The notes beneath the pieces were generated by a model. That model was given only the letters and a program-made list of their open reading frames with translations, had not been told where the DNA came from and searched no databases. The position numbers were made by a program, and so were the translations under genes. Positions 16,983 through 25,418 of a DNA stretch of 59,626 nt are shown one piece after another. Within the stretch, counting starts at the first letter, position 1, and every line of letters begins with the position of its first letter. The stretch is from assembly GCA_019090795.1 (NCBI GenBank), contig JAHRVG010000027.1, positions 1 through 59,626 on the forward strand. The letters are read 5' to 3'. This DNA is from Paracoccaceae bacterium. Lineage in GTDB: Bacteria > Pseudomonadota > Alphaproteobacteria > Rhodobacterales > Rhodobacteraceae.

Positions 16983-17923
16983 CAGGCTTCAACCTCTCGG
17001 AACTGCAATCAGCCAGCGCCAAGGGGCCGTTGATCCGCATCGTTATAGCCAAACACGCCGGTTCAGCGCCACGCGAAACCGGCACTTCAATGCTGGTCGG
17101 AACGGATTGGCAAACAGGAACCATTGGCGGCGGCGCTTTGGAATACGAGGCTACGGAAAAAGCCCGCAATATGCTGGCTAAAGCAAGCAACACTCAAATC
17201 CTGAAAGTACCGTTAGGCCCCGCCCTCGGGCAATGCTGCGGCGGCACGGTAACACTGGTGCTGGAACGCTTCACCACAGCCACCCTGCCAGACCCCAAAA
17301 CCGAAATCTTCGCCCGCGCGATATCAAACGCAACGGTTGAACCGCTCTCGGTTACACGCGCCCTCGCCAACATGCGCAGCCTGCAAGACCGACGCCCACT
17401 GGTGTTTAACGATGGCTGGCTGATCGAGCCCCTGCAAGAAACCTCCCACCCCATTTGGATTTACGGCGCGGGGCATGTCGGCCGTGCGGTGGTCGAAACC
17501 CTGCAAGGCCTGTCTTTTGATATCATCTGGATCGACACAGCACAAAACCGTTTCCCGGCTGAAATTTCTGGCCATGCAACCCCGCTGATCGCAGCAAACC
17601 CCGCCGATGTGGTGCGCCACGCCCCAGCCAATGCGCAACACCTCATTCTGACCTATTCCCACGCACTCGATCTTGAGCTTTGCCACCAGGTTCTGTTACG
17701 CGATTTTGCCTCCCTCGGCGTTATCGGTTCTGCTACCAAACGCGCCCGTTTCACCAAACGCCTGCGTGTACTTGGCCATTCTTACGCGCAAATCACCCGC
17801 ATGACCTGCCCCATCGGCAACCGCGCCCTTGGTAAAACCCCCAAAGCTATTGCCGTGGGGGTGGTCGCTGACCTACTATCGCCCAGTGCTGTGCAAACCA
17901 CCCGAAAGGAAGCCACCCTGTGA
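16976..17923 (+). CDS. xdhC: Molybdenum cofactor sulfuration/insertion chaperone XdhC
   Basis: XdhC binds molybdenum cofactor, supports its sulfuration and hands it to XdhB; it is not part of the final enzyme. The 315 residues show the N-terminal XdhC domain (GSAPRETGTSMLV, GTIGGGALEYEA, GQCCGGTV with the conserved Cys pair) and a C-terminal Rossmann-like domain starting WIYGAGHVGRAVV. The start lies inside the xdhB end and the stop overlaps the GTG start of the ABC ATPase (GTGA), so cofactor maturation and substrate import are on one transcript. Confidence 0.95.
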   Translation: MVTGFNLSELQSASAKGPLIRIVIAKHAGSAPRETGTSMLVGTDWQTGTIGGGALEYEATEKARNMLAKASNTQILKVPLGPALGQCCGGTVTLVLERFTTATLPDPKTEIFARAISNATVEPLSVTRALANMRSLQDRRPLVFNDGWLIEPLQETSHPIWIYGAGHVGRAVVETLQGLSFDIIWIDTAQNRFPAEISGHATPLIAANPADVVRHAPANAQHLILTYSHALDLELCHQVLLRDFASLGVIGSATKRARFTKRLRVLGHSYAQITRMTCPIGNRALGKTPKAIAVGVVADLLSPSAVQTTRKEATL

Positions 17924-19431
17924 CACCTCTTTTGCGAATTTCGGGCCTAACCAAAGCCTACCCCGGCGTGGTTGCCAATGACAACGTAAGCTTTGACATC
18001 GGCATCGGCGAGGTCCACGCACTGCTAGGGGAAAACGGAGCGGGAAAATCCACGTTGGTCAAGGCAATATACGGCCTCGTACACCCTGACAGCGGTACAA
18101 TGGAGTTGGGTGGCAACGCTTACGACCCCGGCGAGCCGCGCAACGCACGTGCGTCAGGCGTGGCGATGGTTTTCCAGCATTTTTCCTTATTCGAGGCACT
18201 GACCGTTGGCGAAAACATCGCCCTCGGCATGGAAAACGCACCGGAAACCACAGCCTTATCCGAGAAAATTCGCACTGTTTCCGCCAATTATGGGCTGACG
18301 CTTGATCCTGACCGCCTTGTTGGCGACCTGTCAGCAGGCGAGCGCCAGCGCGTCGAAATCGTGCGTTGTCTGTTGCAGGAACCCAAATTGCTGGTGATGG
18401 ACGAACCCACCAGCGTGTTGACCCCACAAGAGGTCGATATCTTGTTTGAGACCCTCCGCAAGCTCAAGGCAGAGGGCACCTCGATCCTCTATATTTCCCA
18501 CAAGCTGGAAGAAATCCGTACCATCTGCGACCATGCTACAATCCTTAGGCTGGGCAAAGTTGTCGGCACCTGCATTCCCTCCGAAGAGACCCCGAAATCA
18601 ATGGCAGAAATGATGGTCGGAACCACCTTGACGGCCCCCAAAAAGGGCGCCTTCCAACCCGGTCCTGCATTACTCGAGGTGCACAACCTTTGGCTCGCCT
18701 CCAGCGATCCATTCGGCACAAGTCTCAAGGAAATCACGTTTAACCTGCACGCGGGAGAGGTTCTGGGCATTGGCGGTGTCGCGGGCAACGGGCAGGATGA
18801 ATTGATGCTGGCCCTGTCCGGCGAGGAACGCACTCAAAACGGCACCATCCAGTTCAAAGGCGAAAACATCGGCCACCGCGGCCCTAACTACCGCCGCACA
18901 CAAGGGCTTTTGACTGCGCCAGAGGAACGGCTCGGCCACGCAGCCGCGCCCGATATGTCGCTGACCGAAAACGCTCTGCTGACGGGTTTTGGGCGACAAA
19001 AACTGACAACCAACGGCTTTGTCAAATGGAACGCCACCAAGAATTTCGCCCGCGCCATCGTCGAGAAATTCGACGTGCGCACCCCAAGCGTCAACAACGC
19101 GGCCAAGTCACTGTCGGGCGGCAATCTGCAAAAATTCGTCATCGGACGGGAAATCATGCAGAACCCCGAGGTGTTCATCGTTAACCAACCCACTTGGGGT
19201 GTTGATGCGGCGGCGGCGGCGGATATTCGGCAAGCAATACTGGAGCTCGCTCACAATGGTGCAGCAGTTTTGGTGATCTCACAAGACCTGGACGAGTTGA
19301 TGGAAATATCCGACACCTTCGCGGTTCTATCCGAGGGCGCAATGTCCAAAGTACGATCGGCGCAAGGTGTCACAATCGAGGAAATCGGCCTGCTTATGGG
19401 CGGAACGGAGGTAAGCCATGCTCCGGCTTGA
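17920..19431 (+). CDS. ABC importer ATP-binding protein, purine/nucleoside type
   Basis: Duplicated ATPase of 503 residues. The first half has Walker A GENGAGKST, signature LSAGERQRVEIVR and Walker B LLVMDEPTS. The second half has a degenerate Walker A (GVAGNGQDEL), signature LSGGNLQKFVIGRE and a Walker B with Asn-Gln in place of Asp-Glu (VFIVNQPT), so ATP hydrolysis should rest mainly on the first half. This two-domain form with BMP-type binding protein is the nucleoside/purine (NupA-like) type. Start is GTG, overlapping the xdhC stop; the gene overlaps the first permease by 14 bases. Position after xdhABC supports import of xanthine, hypoxanthine or nucleosides. Confidence 0.92.
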   Translation: MTPLLRISGLTKAYPGVVANDNVSFDIGIGEVHALLGENGAGKSTLVKAIYGLVHPDSGTMELGGNAYDPGEPRNARASGVAMVFQHFSLFEALTVGENIALGMENAPETTALSEKIRTVSANYGLTLDPDRLVGDLSAGERQRVEIVRCLLQEPKLLVMDEPTSVLTPQEVDILFETLRKLKAEGTSILYISHKLEEIRTICDHATILRLGKVVGTCIPSEETPKSMAEMMVGTTLTAPKKGAFQPGPALLEVHNLWLASSDPFGTSLKEITFNLHAGEVLGIGGVAGNGQDELMLALSGEERTQNGTIQFKGENIGHRGPNYRRTQGLLTAPEERLGHAAAPDMSLTENALLTGFGRQKLTTNGFVKWNATKNFARAIVEKFDVRTPSVNNAAKSLSGGNLQKFVIGREIMQNPEVFIVNQPTWGVDAAAAADIRQAILELAHNGAAVLVISQDLDELMEISDTFAVLSEGAMSKVRSAQGVTIEEIGLLMGGTEVSHAPA

Positions 19432-20500
19432 AGCACGACCAAACCCATCCAGAACCATGCAGGCGCTAACGCCGGTCATCGCAGTAGCGGCCACTATGAT
19501 CGCCGGTGGCATCCTGTTTGCGCTGCTTGGTAAAAGCCCATTTGCGGCCATCCGCATGTTGTTCTGGGATCCGGTTTTCGGTGAATTCGCCTTTTACTAC
19601 CGCGGTCAAATTCTGATCAAAGCTGCCCCCCTGATCCTGATCGCTCTGGGCTTGTCCTTTGGCTTTCGCGCCAATATCTGGAACATCGGGGCCGAGGGCC
19701 AGTTCATCATGGGTGCCGTGGTGGGCGGGGCAACAGGCCTAGCGCTTTACCCGTATGAAGCTTTCTGGGTCTTCCCGCTGATGATTATTATGGGCGCAAT
19801 AGGCGGCATGTTATGGGGGTTAATCCCAGCTTTTCTAAAGATAAAATTCAATGCCAACGAGATTCTTGTATCACTGATGCTGGTCTATGTTGCCTCCAAT
19901 TTCCTCGCGGCTATGGTCACAGGGCCCTTGCGTTCCCCCGTGGGCATGAATTTTCCCGTGTCACGGAATTTTTCAGAATACGCCTCTGCGGCAAATGAGG
20001 AACTGATTGCCGGGACCGGCATGCACTGGGGCGTTGTCACGGCTTTCCTTGCTGTTATCGTCGCCTACATCGCCCTGACCCGCCACATCGCTGGTTTTCA
20101 AATTCAGGTTACAGGCCAATCTGCCCGCGCCGCGAAATTCGGCGGTATCAACCCGAACCTAACCATCGCACTCTGCCTCGGCCTATCTGGTGCCCTCGCA
20201 GGAATGGCAGGAATATTCGAGGCAACAGGCCCCGCTGGTAAACTCTCAACAAACTTCCCTGTTGGCTATGGTTTCACCGCCATCATCGTGGCCTTTTTAG
20301 GCCGTCTCAATCCCATCGGCGTTTTGCTTGCGGGCCTCCTGCTTGCTATCACCTTTGTCGGCGGCGATGTGGTCCAGACCGAATTGCAGGTCCCCAAGGC
20401 CTCGATTCAAGTTTTTCAGGGCATGCTGCTTTTCTTCCTGCTCGGCTCTGAAATTCTGGTGAATTTCCGGCTCAGGTTAAACAAAAAGGGGGTCGCGTAA
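19418..20500 (+). CDS. ABC importer permease 1, purine/nucleoside type
   Basis: Inner-membrane permease of the branched-chain amino-acid/sugar permease superfamily (NupP-like). 360 residues with about nine to ten predicted helices; the cytoplasmic coupling region is visible as TGQSARAAKFGGINPN, and GFRANIWNIGAEGQF is typical of the nucleoside group. It pairs with the next gene: the last base of its TAA stop is the first base of that gene's ATG. Confidence 0.93.
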   Translation: MLRLEARPNPSRTMQALTPVIAVAATMIAGGILFALLGKSPFAAIRMLFWDPVFGEFAFYYRGQILIKAAPLILIALGLSFGFRANIWNIGAEGQFIMGAVVGGATGLALYPYEAFWVFPLMIIMGAIGGMLWGLIPAFLKIKFNANEILVSLMLVYVASNFLAAMVTGPLRSPVGMNFPVSRNFSEYASAANEELIAGTGMHWGVVTAFLAVIVAYIALTRHIAGFQIQVTGQSARAAKFGGINPNLTIALCLGLSGALAGMAGIFEATGPAGKLSTNFPVGYGFTAIIVAFLGRLNPIGVLLAGLLLAITFVGGDVVQTELQVPKASIQVFQGMLLFFLLGSEILVNFRLRLNKKGVA

Positions 20501-21432
20501 TGGATTTCTCGGCAATCTCACCCGTCAGCCTGATCGTCAGCCTGATCGCGGCTTCGACTCCAATACTGCTGGCCGCGATTGGAGAGCTGGTAGTGGAAAA
20601 ATCCGGCGTTTTGAACCTCGGGGTTGAGGGCATGATGATCATCGGTGCAATTACCGGGTTTATCGCTGCGGTCAGCACCGGGAACCCGTTCCTCGGATTT
20701 CTGGGCGGAGCCATTGGCGGCGCGCTGGTGTCAATCATCTTTATTGTCCTGACCCAATACTTGATGGCCAATCAGGTCGCCTCCGGCCTTGGCCTGACCA
20801 TGATCGGCCTTGGCCTCGCAGCCCTGCTCGGCCACAGCTATGCAGGCATTAAACCGCCCTCCTCGCCGCATCTTGATATCGCGGGGCTGTCTGACCTACC
20901 CGTTGTCGGCCCGATTCTGTTCAACCATGATTTCATCATCTATTTCAGCATCATCCTCACTGCCTCTGTCTGGTATTTCTTAAACCGCACCAAAGCAGGC
21001 CTGATCCTGCGCGCGGTCGGTGAAAACCACGACGCAGCCCACGCCTTGGGCTATAAAGTTGTGCGCGTCCGCATCTATGCTATCCTGTTTGGCGGCGCTT
21101 GTGCGGGTATCGGTGGGGCCTACCTATCCTTGATCCGCGTTCCACAATGGACCGAAGGCATGACCGCAGGTGCCGGCTGGATCGCACTAGCCATTGTGGT
21201 TTTCGGCAGCTGGAAACCATGGCGGGTTCTGATCGGGGCCTACTTGTTTGGAGGCGTCACAATCCTGCAACTCAACCTTCAGGCAGTAGGGGTAAATATT
21301 GGGGCTGCATATTTATCCATGACGCCTTATATCATCACCATCATCGTTCTGGTCATCATGTCATCCGACAAGAAACGCGCCAGCCTCAATGCGCCTGCCG
21401 CGCTCGGCAAGCTATTTCACGCCTCAAAATAA
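20500..21432 (+). CDS. ABC importer permease 2, purine/nucleoside type
   Basis: Second permease (NupQ-like), 310 residues and about eight to nine helices. VVEKSGVLNLGVEGMMIIGA near the N-terminus and the coupling motif VGENHDAAHALGYKVVRVR are characteristic. It forms the heterodimeric channel with permease 1. A 51-base gap with a small GGGCC/GGCCC hairpin separates it from the binding-protein gene. Confidence 0.93.
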   Translation: MDFSAISPVSLIVSLIAASTPILLAAIGELVVEKSGVLNLGVEGMMIIGAITGFIAAVSTGNPFLGFLGGAIGGALVSIIFIVLTQYLMANQVASGLGLTMIGLGLAALLGHSYAGIKPPSSPHLDIAGLSDLPVVGPILFNHDFIIYFSIILTASVWYFLNRTKAGLILRAVGENHDAAHALGYKVVRVRIYAILFGGACAGIGGAYLSLIRVPQWTEGMTAGAGWIALAIVVFGSWKPWRVLIGAYLFGGVTILQLNLQAVGVNIGAAYLSMTPYIITIIVLVIMSSDKKRASLNAPAALGKLFHASK

Positions 21433-21483
21433 GGGGCACTTAAAAGGGGCCGTCTGCTGGCCCACCAACAAGGAGAGAAAAAT

Positions 21484-22557
21484 ATGAATCTTTTGAAAAC
21501 ACTGCTGACCGGTGCTGCAATGGCGGTTGGCCTTGCAGGCGCGGCGACGGCAGGCGAGAAAGTTAAAGTTGGCTTTATTTATGTTGGCCCAACGGGCGAT
21601 TTCGGTTGGTCCTACCAGCACGACCAAGGCCGCAAAGCCATTGAAGAAGCATTTGGCGATGCCGTTGAAACTTCCTTTGTGGAAAGCGTACCAGAGTCTG
21701 CCGATTCCGAACGCGTGATGACCCAAATGGCCCTGTCCGGCCACGACATCATCTTCGCCACCTCCTTCAACTACATGGACCATGTAATGAATGTGGCCAA
21801 AAAATTCCCGAAGGTGAAATTCGAACACGCCACCGGTTTCAAACGTGCCGACAACGTGTCCACCTATTCGGCGCGCTTTTATGAAGGCCGCGCCGTGATT
21901 GGCCACGTAGCAGGTAAGATGACCAAAACCAACACCATCGGCTACATCGCCTCCTATCCGATCCCCGAAGTTGTGCGTGGCATCAACGCTGCTTATCTGG
22001 CCGCCAAAGCCGTAAACCCCGACGTGAAAATGAAAATCGTCTGGGTTTACACCTGGTTTGATCCAGGCAAAGAAGCGGACGCCGCTAATGCGCTGATCGA
22101 GCAAGGCGCAGACATCATCATGCAGCATACGGATTCACCCGCTGCCATGACAATCGCCGAAGAAAAAGGCATCTACGCTTTTGGTCAAGCCTCTGACATG
22201 GGTCAGTTCGGCCCCAATGCGCGCCTGACATCCATCATCGACAACTGGGATCCCTACTATATCGCCCGCGTTAAGGCTGTCATGGACGGTACTTGGTCCT
22301 CCACTGACACATGGGACGGCATCAAAGAGGGCATGGTTGGCATTGTTGATTTCTCTGACAAGGTTCCTGCGGACGTCGCGGCCTCCGCTGGCGCAATCCG
22401 CGATGCACTTTCCGCAGGCACGATGCACGCCTTTACTGGCCCCATCAACAAACAAGACGGTTCCGTCTGGCTCGCTGATGGTGAAACAGCCGATGATGGC
22501 ACATTGGCCGGTATGAACTTCTACGTTGAAGGCATCGAGGCGGAACTGCCACAATAG
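21484..22557 (+). CDS. BMP-family substrate-binding protein, purine/nucleoside type
   Basis: Periplasmic receptor of the importer. The 357 residues start with a Sec signal peptide (about 23 residues, cleavage near ATAGEK) without a lipobox, followed by the BMP-family opening KVGFIYVGPTGDFGWSYQHD and GHDIIFATSFNYMD. Substrate is probably a purine base or nucleoside, inferred from xdhABC in the same operon and from the permease type. AAGGAGAG sits a few bases upstream. It is the last gene of the run and is closed by the terminator at 22581-22611. Confidence 0.92.
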   Translation: MNLLKTLLTGAAMAVGLAGAATAGEKVKVGFIYVGPTGDFGWSYQHDQGRKAIEEAFGDAVETSFVESVPESADSERVMTQMALSGHDIIFATSFNYMDHVMNVAKKFPKVKFEHATGFKRADNVSTYSARFYEGRAVIGHVAGKMTKTNTIGYIASYPIPEVVRGINAAYLAAKAVNPDVKMKIVWVYTWFDPGKEADAANALIEQGADIIMQHTDSPAAMTIAEEKGIYAFGQASDMGQFGPNARLTSIIDNWDPYYIARVKAVMDGTWSSTDTWDGIKEGMVGIVDFSDKVPADVAASAGAIRDALSAGTMHAFTGPINKQDGSVWLADGETADDGTLAGMNFYVEGIEAELPQ

Positions 22558-22580
22558 GCTTTACACTTTAACAAACCCTG

Positions 22581-22611
22581 AAACGGCCAGCCTAACCCGC
22601 TGGCCGTTTTT
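22581..22611. terminator. Bidirectional terminator between the purine operon and the MFS gene
   Basis: ACGGCCAGC (22583-22591) pairs with GCTGGCCGT (22599-22607) across a seven-base loop; TTTTT follows on the plus strand and an A-run precedes it, giving a shorter T-run on the minus strand. The TAG stop of the convergent MFS gene (22592-22594) lies in the loop. Confidence 0.85.
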
Positions 22612-23806
22612 CTTTTACGCCAGCCAACACTACCAGCGCGGCCAGCGCAAACATCATCGCCATCAGGAACGGCGCGCCGGGGAAATAAAACTGCGTTCCC
22701 TCGCGCGTGAATATGCTGAATAGCCCCGTCATCAGCAGCGGCCCGATTATCATCGCTACCGCCCGAATGCTGGTCACAATACCCTGCAACTCGCCCTGCG
22801 CATCATTGGGCACCGCGCGTGACATGATCCCCTGTATTGCAGGCGAGGAAACCTCTCCCAGCGTGGTCAACGGCAGAAAGACAAAAACCAACCAACCGAG
22901 CGGATTAAAGGCGACCAGAACAAAGGCCAGCACATTGATCCAAAGCCCAAACACCGTAACCCGGTATTCCCCAAACCGGGGCACCAGCACGCGTGTCAGC
23001 CCCCCCTGCACCAGCGCCAGCAAAAACCCAAAGAAAGCCAGCGAAATACCCACCATCTTGGCGTCCCAGCCATATCTCTCCAGCGTATAATAGGCCCAGA
23101 CAACCGGATAGACGATAAATGACATTTCATGCAGGAACACCACAACCATCATCCGCGCCTGCCCTGGCAAGGCACTAAGCGCTCGAAAGGCCCCGAACGG
23201 ATTGGCCCGTGACCAACGGAACGGACGGCGCTTGTCTGCAGTCACTGTTTCAATCAGCACAAAATAGCCAAACACCATATTGATTGCCACAAGAACCGCC
23301 GCGCCAAAAAACGGTGCACGCACGCTCCATTCAGACAATAACCCACCGAGCAGGGGCCCCATGATAAACCCGACACCAAAGGCCGCACCTAACAGGCCAA
23401 AATTCGCCGCCTTGTTCTCGGGTTTGGATACATCCGCAATCACCGCCGCCGCCGTGGAATGATTCGCCGCCGTGATCCCATGTACTATCCGCCCGATGAA
23501 CAGCACCCAAATACTGCCCGCAAAGCCCATGATCAGGTAATCCACACACATCAAAAACAACGAGATCAACAGAATTGGTCGCCGCCCAAAGCGATCCGAC
23601 AGATTGCCCAACATCGGCCCGAACCCGAATTGCATCACCGCAAAGACCGAGCTTAAAACCCCTCCCCAAACCGCCGCACGGCTTAAATCCGCATTGCCCA
23701 ATTCCAGCAGCAATTGCGGCATTACCGGCATAATCAAACCAATGCCAATGGCGTCAAGCATCACTGTGAAAAGAACGAAATAAACGGCAAGGCGGGAGTT
23801 GGTCAT
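22592..23806 (-). CDS. TetA-like MFS drug/H+ antiporter
   Basis: A 404-residue, twelve-helix major facilitator of the DHA1 group. It is close to the tetracycline exporter pattern: [17 protein letters not shown] in helix 1, motif [14 protein letters not shown] between helices 2 and 3, [12 protein letters not shown], and [12 protein letters not shown]. Chromosomal Rhodobacterales genomes commonly carry such TCR/Tet proteins, and the substrate cannot be inferred; tetracycline resistance should not be assumed. It converges on the purine operon and shares its terminator, with no functional link visible. Confidence 0.88.
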   Translation of the reverse strand: MTNSRLAVYFVLFTVMLDAIGIGLIMPVMPQLLLELGNADLSRAAVWGGVLSSVFAVMQFGFGPMLGNLSDRFGRRPILLISLFLMCVDYLIMGFAGSIWVLFIGRIVHGITAANHSTAAAVIADVSKPENKAANFGLLGAAFGVGFIMGPLLGGLLSEWSVRAPFFGAAVLVAINMVFGYFVLIETVTADKRRPFRWSRANPFGAFRALSALPGQARMMVVVFLHEMSFIVYPVVWAYYTLERYGWDAKMVGISLAFFGFLLALVQGGLTRVLVPRFGEYRVTVFGLWINVLAFVLVAFNPLGWLVFVFLPLTTLGEVSSPAIQGIMSRAVPNDAQGELQGIVTSIRAVAMIIGPLLMTGLFSIFTREGTQFYFPGAPFLMAMMFALAALVVLAGVKEKRPAG

Positions 23807-24053
23807 AATTCTGCTCTGGCGGAGTTAAATACAGGCGCCCACCACTGGAAAAAGTTAGAGAGCAATGCTTACGAACTATTTATCGCAGCGTAATAATATT
23901 TCAAGGTGGAAATATAACCTGGGCATGCACAGGGCCCGCGTCGGTGCCTCGCTCATCTTAAACCGATCACTTATTTTACAAACACCGACCTGTCCTTTTC
24001 AATCAAAGCCACCAATCCAAATACATATCAATTCAAGCAATGGTTACTATAAA

Positions 24054-25301
24054 TCAGTCCCCTGAATCCTTGCCCACAGGCGCCCCACCGGCAAAGCCAT
24101 TCGCCCCTGAATACGCGCAACCTTCCTCTTGCATTTCCAGATGCAATCTGCTGCCCGTATAGGGGTTGGATCGCGCCAATTCCTCATCAAATTCAATCCC
24201 CAAACCGGGTGCCGTCGGCGTCAGAACATAGCCTTCCTCCCAACGGATCGTCCCCTTGACCAATTCCGAATGAAACCCGCCACCTGTCAGAATACTTTCT
24301 ACCATCAATAGGTTAGGGATATTCGCCCCCAGTTGGATATTCGCCGCCCATTCCACCGGTCCCGCATACAAATGCGGCGCAATTTGGGCGTTGTATACCT
24401 CTGCAATTGCCGCGATTTTCTTGGATTCCAGTATCCCGCCCGAGCGACCGGTCGCGGGCTGCAAAATGCTCGCCCCGCCCACCTTAACCGCCTGAGCAAA
24501 CTCGCCCTTGGTCGTTAACCGCTCCCCTGTGGCCACTGGTATCCGTGTCCCCCCCGAAACCCGCGCCAAAGCACCCATATTATCCGGCGGTACCGGCTCC
24601 TCAAACCATAAGGGCTGGTACGGCTCAATCGACTGCGCCAAACGCACCGCACCGCCAGTGGTGAATTGCCCGTGCGTGCCAAAAAGCAGATCCGCCTTAT
24701 CCCCCACCGCTTCGCGCACCGCTTTGCACATCGCCACCGACAGGGAAATATCGCGCATCGCCGGTTGGTGGCCGCCGTAAATCGTGTAAGGGCCCGAAGG
24801 ATCAAACTTCACCGCTGTGAACCCGATCGCCACCATTTCTGCCGCTGATTCCGCTGCCATTTCCGGCGAATACCAAAATGCATCCACATCGTGATGCGCC
24901 ATTGGGTAGAGGTAGGTGTAAGAACGCAGCCGCTCGTTCATCAGCCCCCCCAGCAGCGCGTAAACTGGCCGCCCGTGAGCCTTGCCCAGAATGTCCCAAC
25001 AAGCGATTTCCATCCCCGAAAATGCCCCCATGACTGTGGGATCCGGACGCTGGGTAAAGCCGCTGGAATAGACACGACGGAACATTTTTTCGATATTTTC
25101 GGGGTTCTCGCCCTGCATGTGACGCGCAAAAACATCTTCGATCACCACCTGCATCGCCACAGGTCCAATGGCTGCAGCATAAACCTCTCCATAGCCCACA
25201 ATTCCGCAATCGGTGGTCAGTTTTACAAAGATAAAATACCGCCCACCGCCTCCGGGGGGCGGATTTCCCACCACAAAAACCTCAAGATCAGCCAGTTTCA
25301 T
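24054..25301 (-). CDS. Enolase-superfamily (mandelate racemase/muconate lactonizing) protein
   Basis: About 415 residues, cytoplasmic; these enzymes abstract a proton next to a carboxylate of sugar acids or similar substrates. The capping domain is followed by the barrel with FTAVKFDP (second strand), LLFGTHGQF (third), PLWFEEPVPPDN (fourth), PVATGERL (fifth) and IAPHLYAGPVEWAA (seventh). The third-strand position that normally gives the first metal-binding Asp reads Gly here. The substrate is unknown; the fourth-strand region resembles galactonate/mannonate-dehydratase-like groups. The start is ATG 25301 with a G-run upstream; the ATG at 25319 lacks one. It diverges from the SulP gene. Confidence 0.82.
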   Translation of the reverse strand: MKLADLEVFVVGNPPPGGGGRYFIFVKLTTDCGIVGYGEVYAAAIGPVAMQVVIEDVFARHMQGENPENIEKMFRRVYSSGFTQRPDPTVMGAFSGMEIACWDILGKAHGRPVYALLGGLMNERLRSYTYLYPMAHHDVDAFWYSPEMAAESAAEMVAIGFTAVKFDPSGPYTIYGGHQPAMRDISLSVAMCKAVREAVGDKADLLFGTHGQFTTGGAVRLAQSIEPYQPLWFEEPVPPDNMGALARVSGGTRIPVATGERLTTKGEFAQAVKVGGASILQPATGRSGGILESKKIAAIAEVYNAQIAPHLYAGPVEWAANIQLGANIPNLLMVESILTGGGFHSELVKGTIRWEEGYVLTPTAPGLGIEFDEELARSNPYTGSRLHLEMQEEGCAYSGANGFAGGAPVGKDSGD

Positions 25302-25418
25302 CGCAATCCCCCCGCGCATAATGTCGCTAAAACCACTGTAATGCGCTTTAAACCTTTCCCTTTTACGTCTGACAGCCTAAATGCAACGTTTCAATCCGGC
25401 AATTCAGGAATTCCGCTC

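Noticed and set aside
21424-22128. 234-codon minus-strand frame under the BMP binding protein
   Set aside because: Shadow of a well-supported gene; no domain and no ribosome-binding site.
22592-23806. Acquired tetracycline resistance gene
   Set aside because: The protein is TetA-like but lies in an ordinary chromosomal setting with no mobile element, repressor gene or compositional break, so it is kept as a generic MFS exporter.
24891-25340. N-terminal extension of the SulP frame
   Set aside because: Antisense to the enolase-superfamily gene; GTG 25419 with AGGAA upstream gives the normal family N-terminus.
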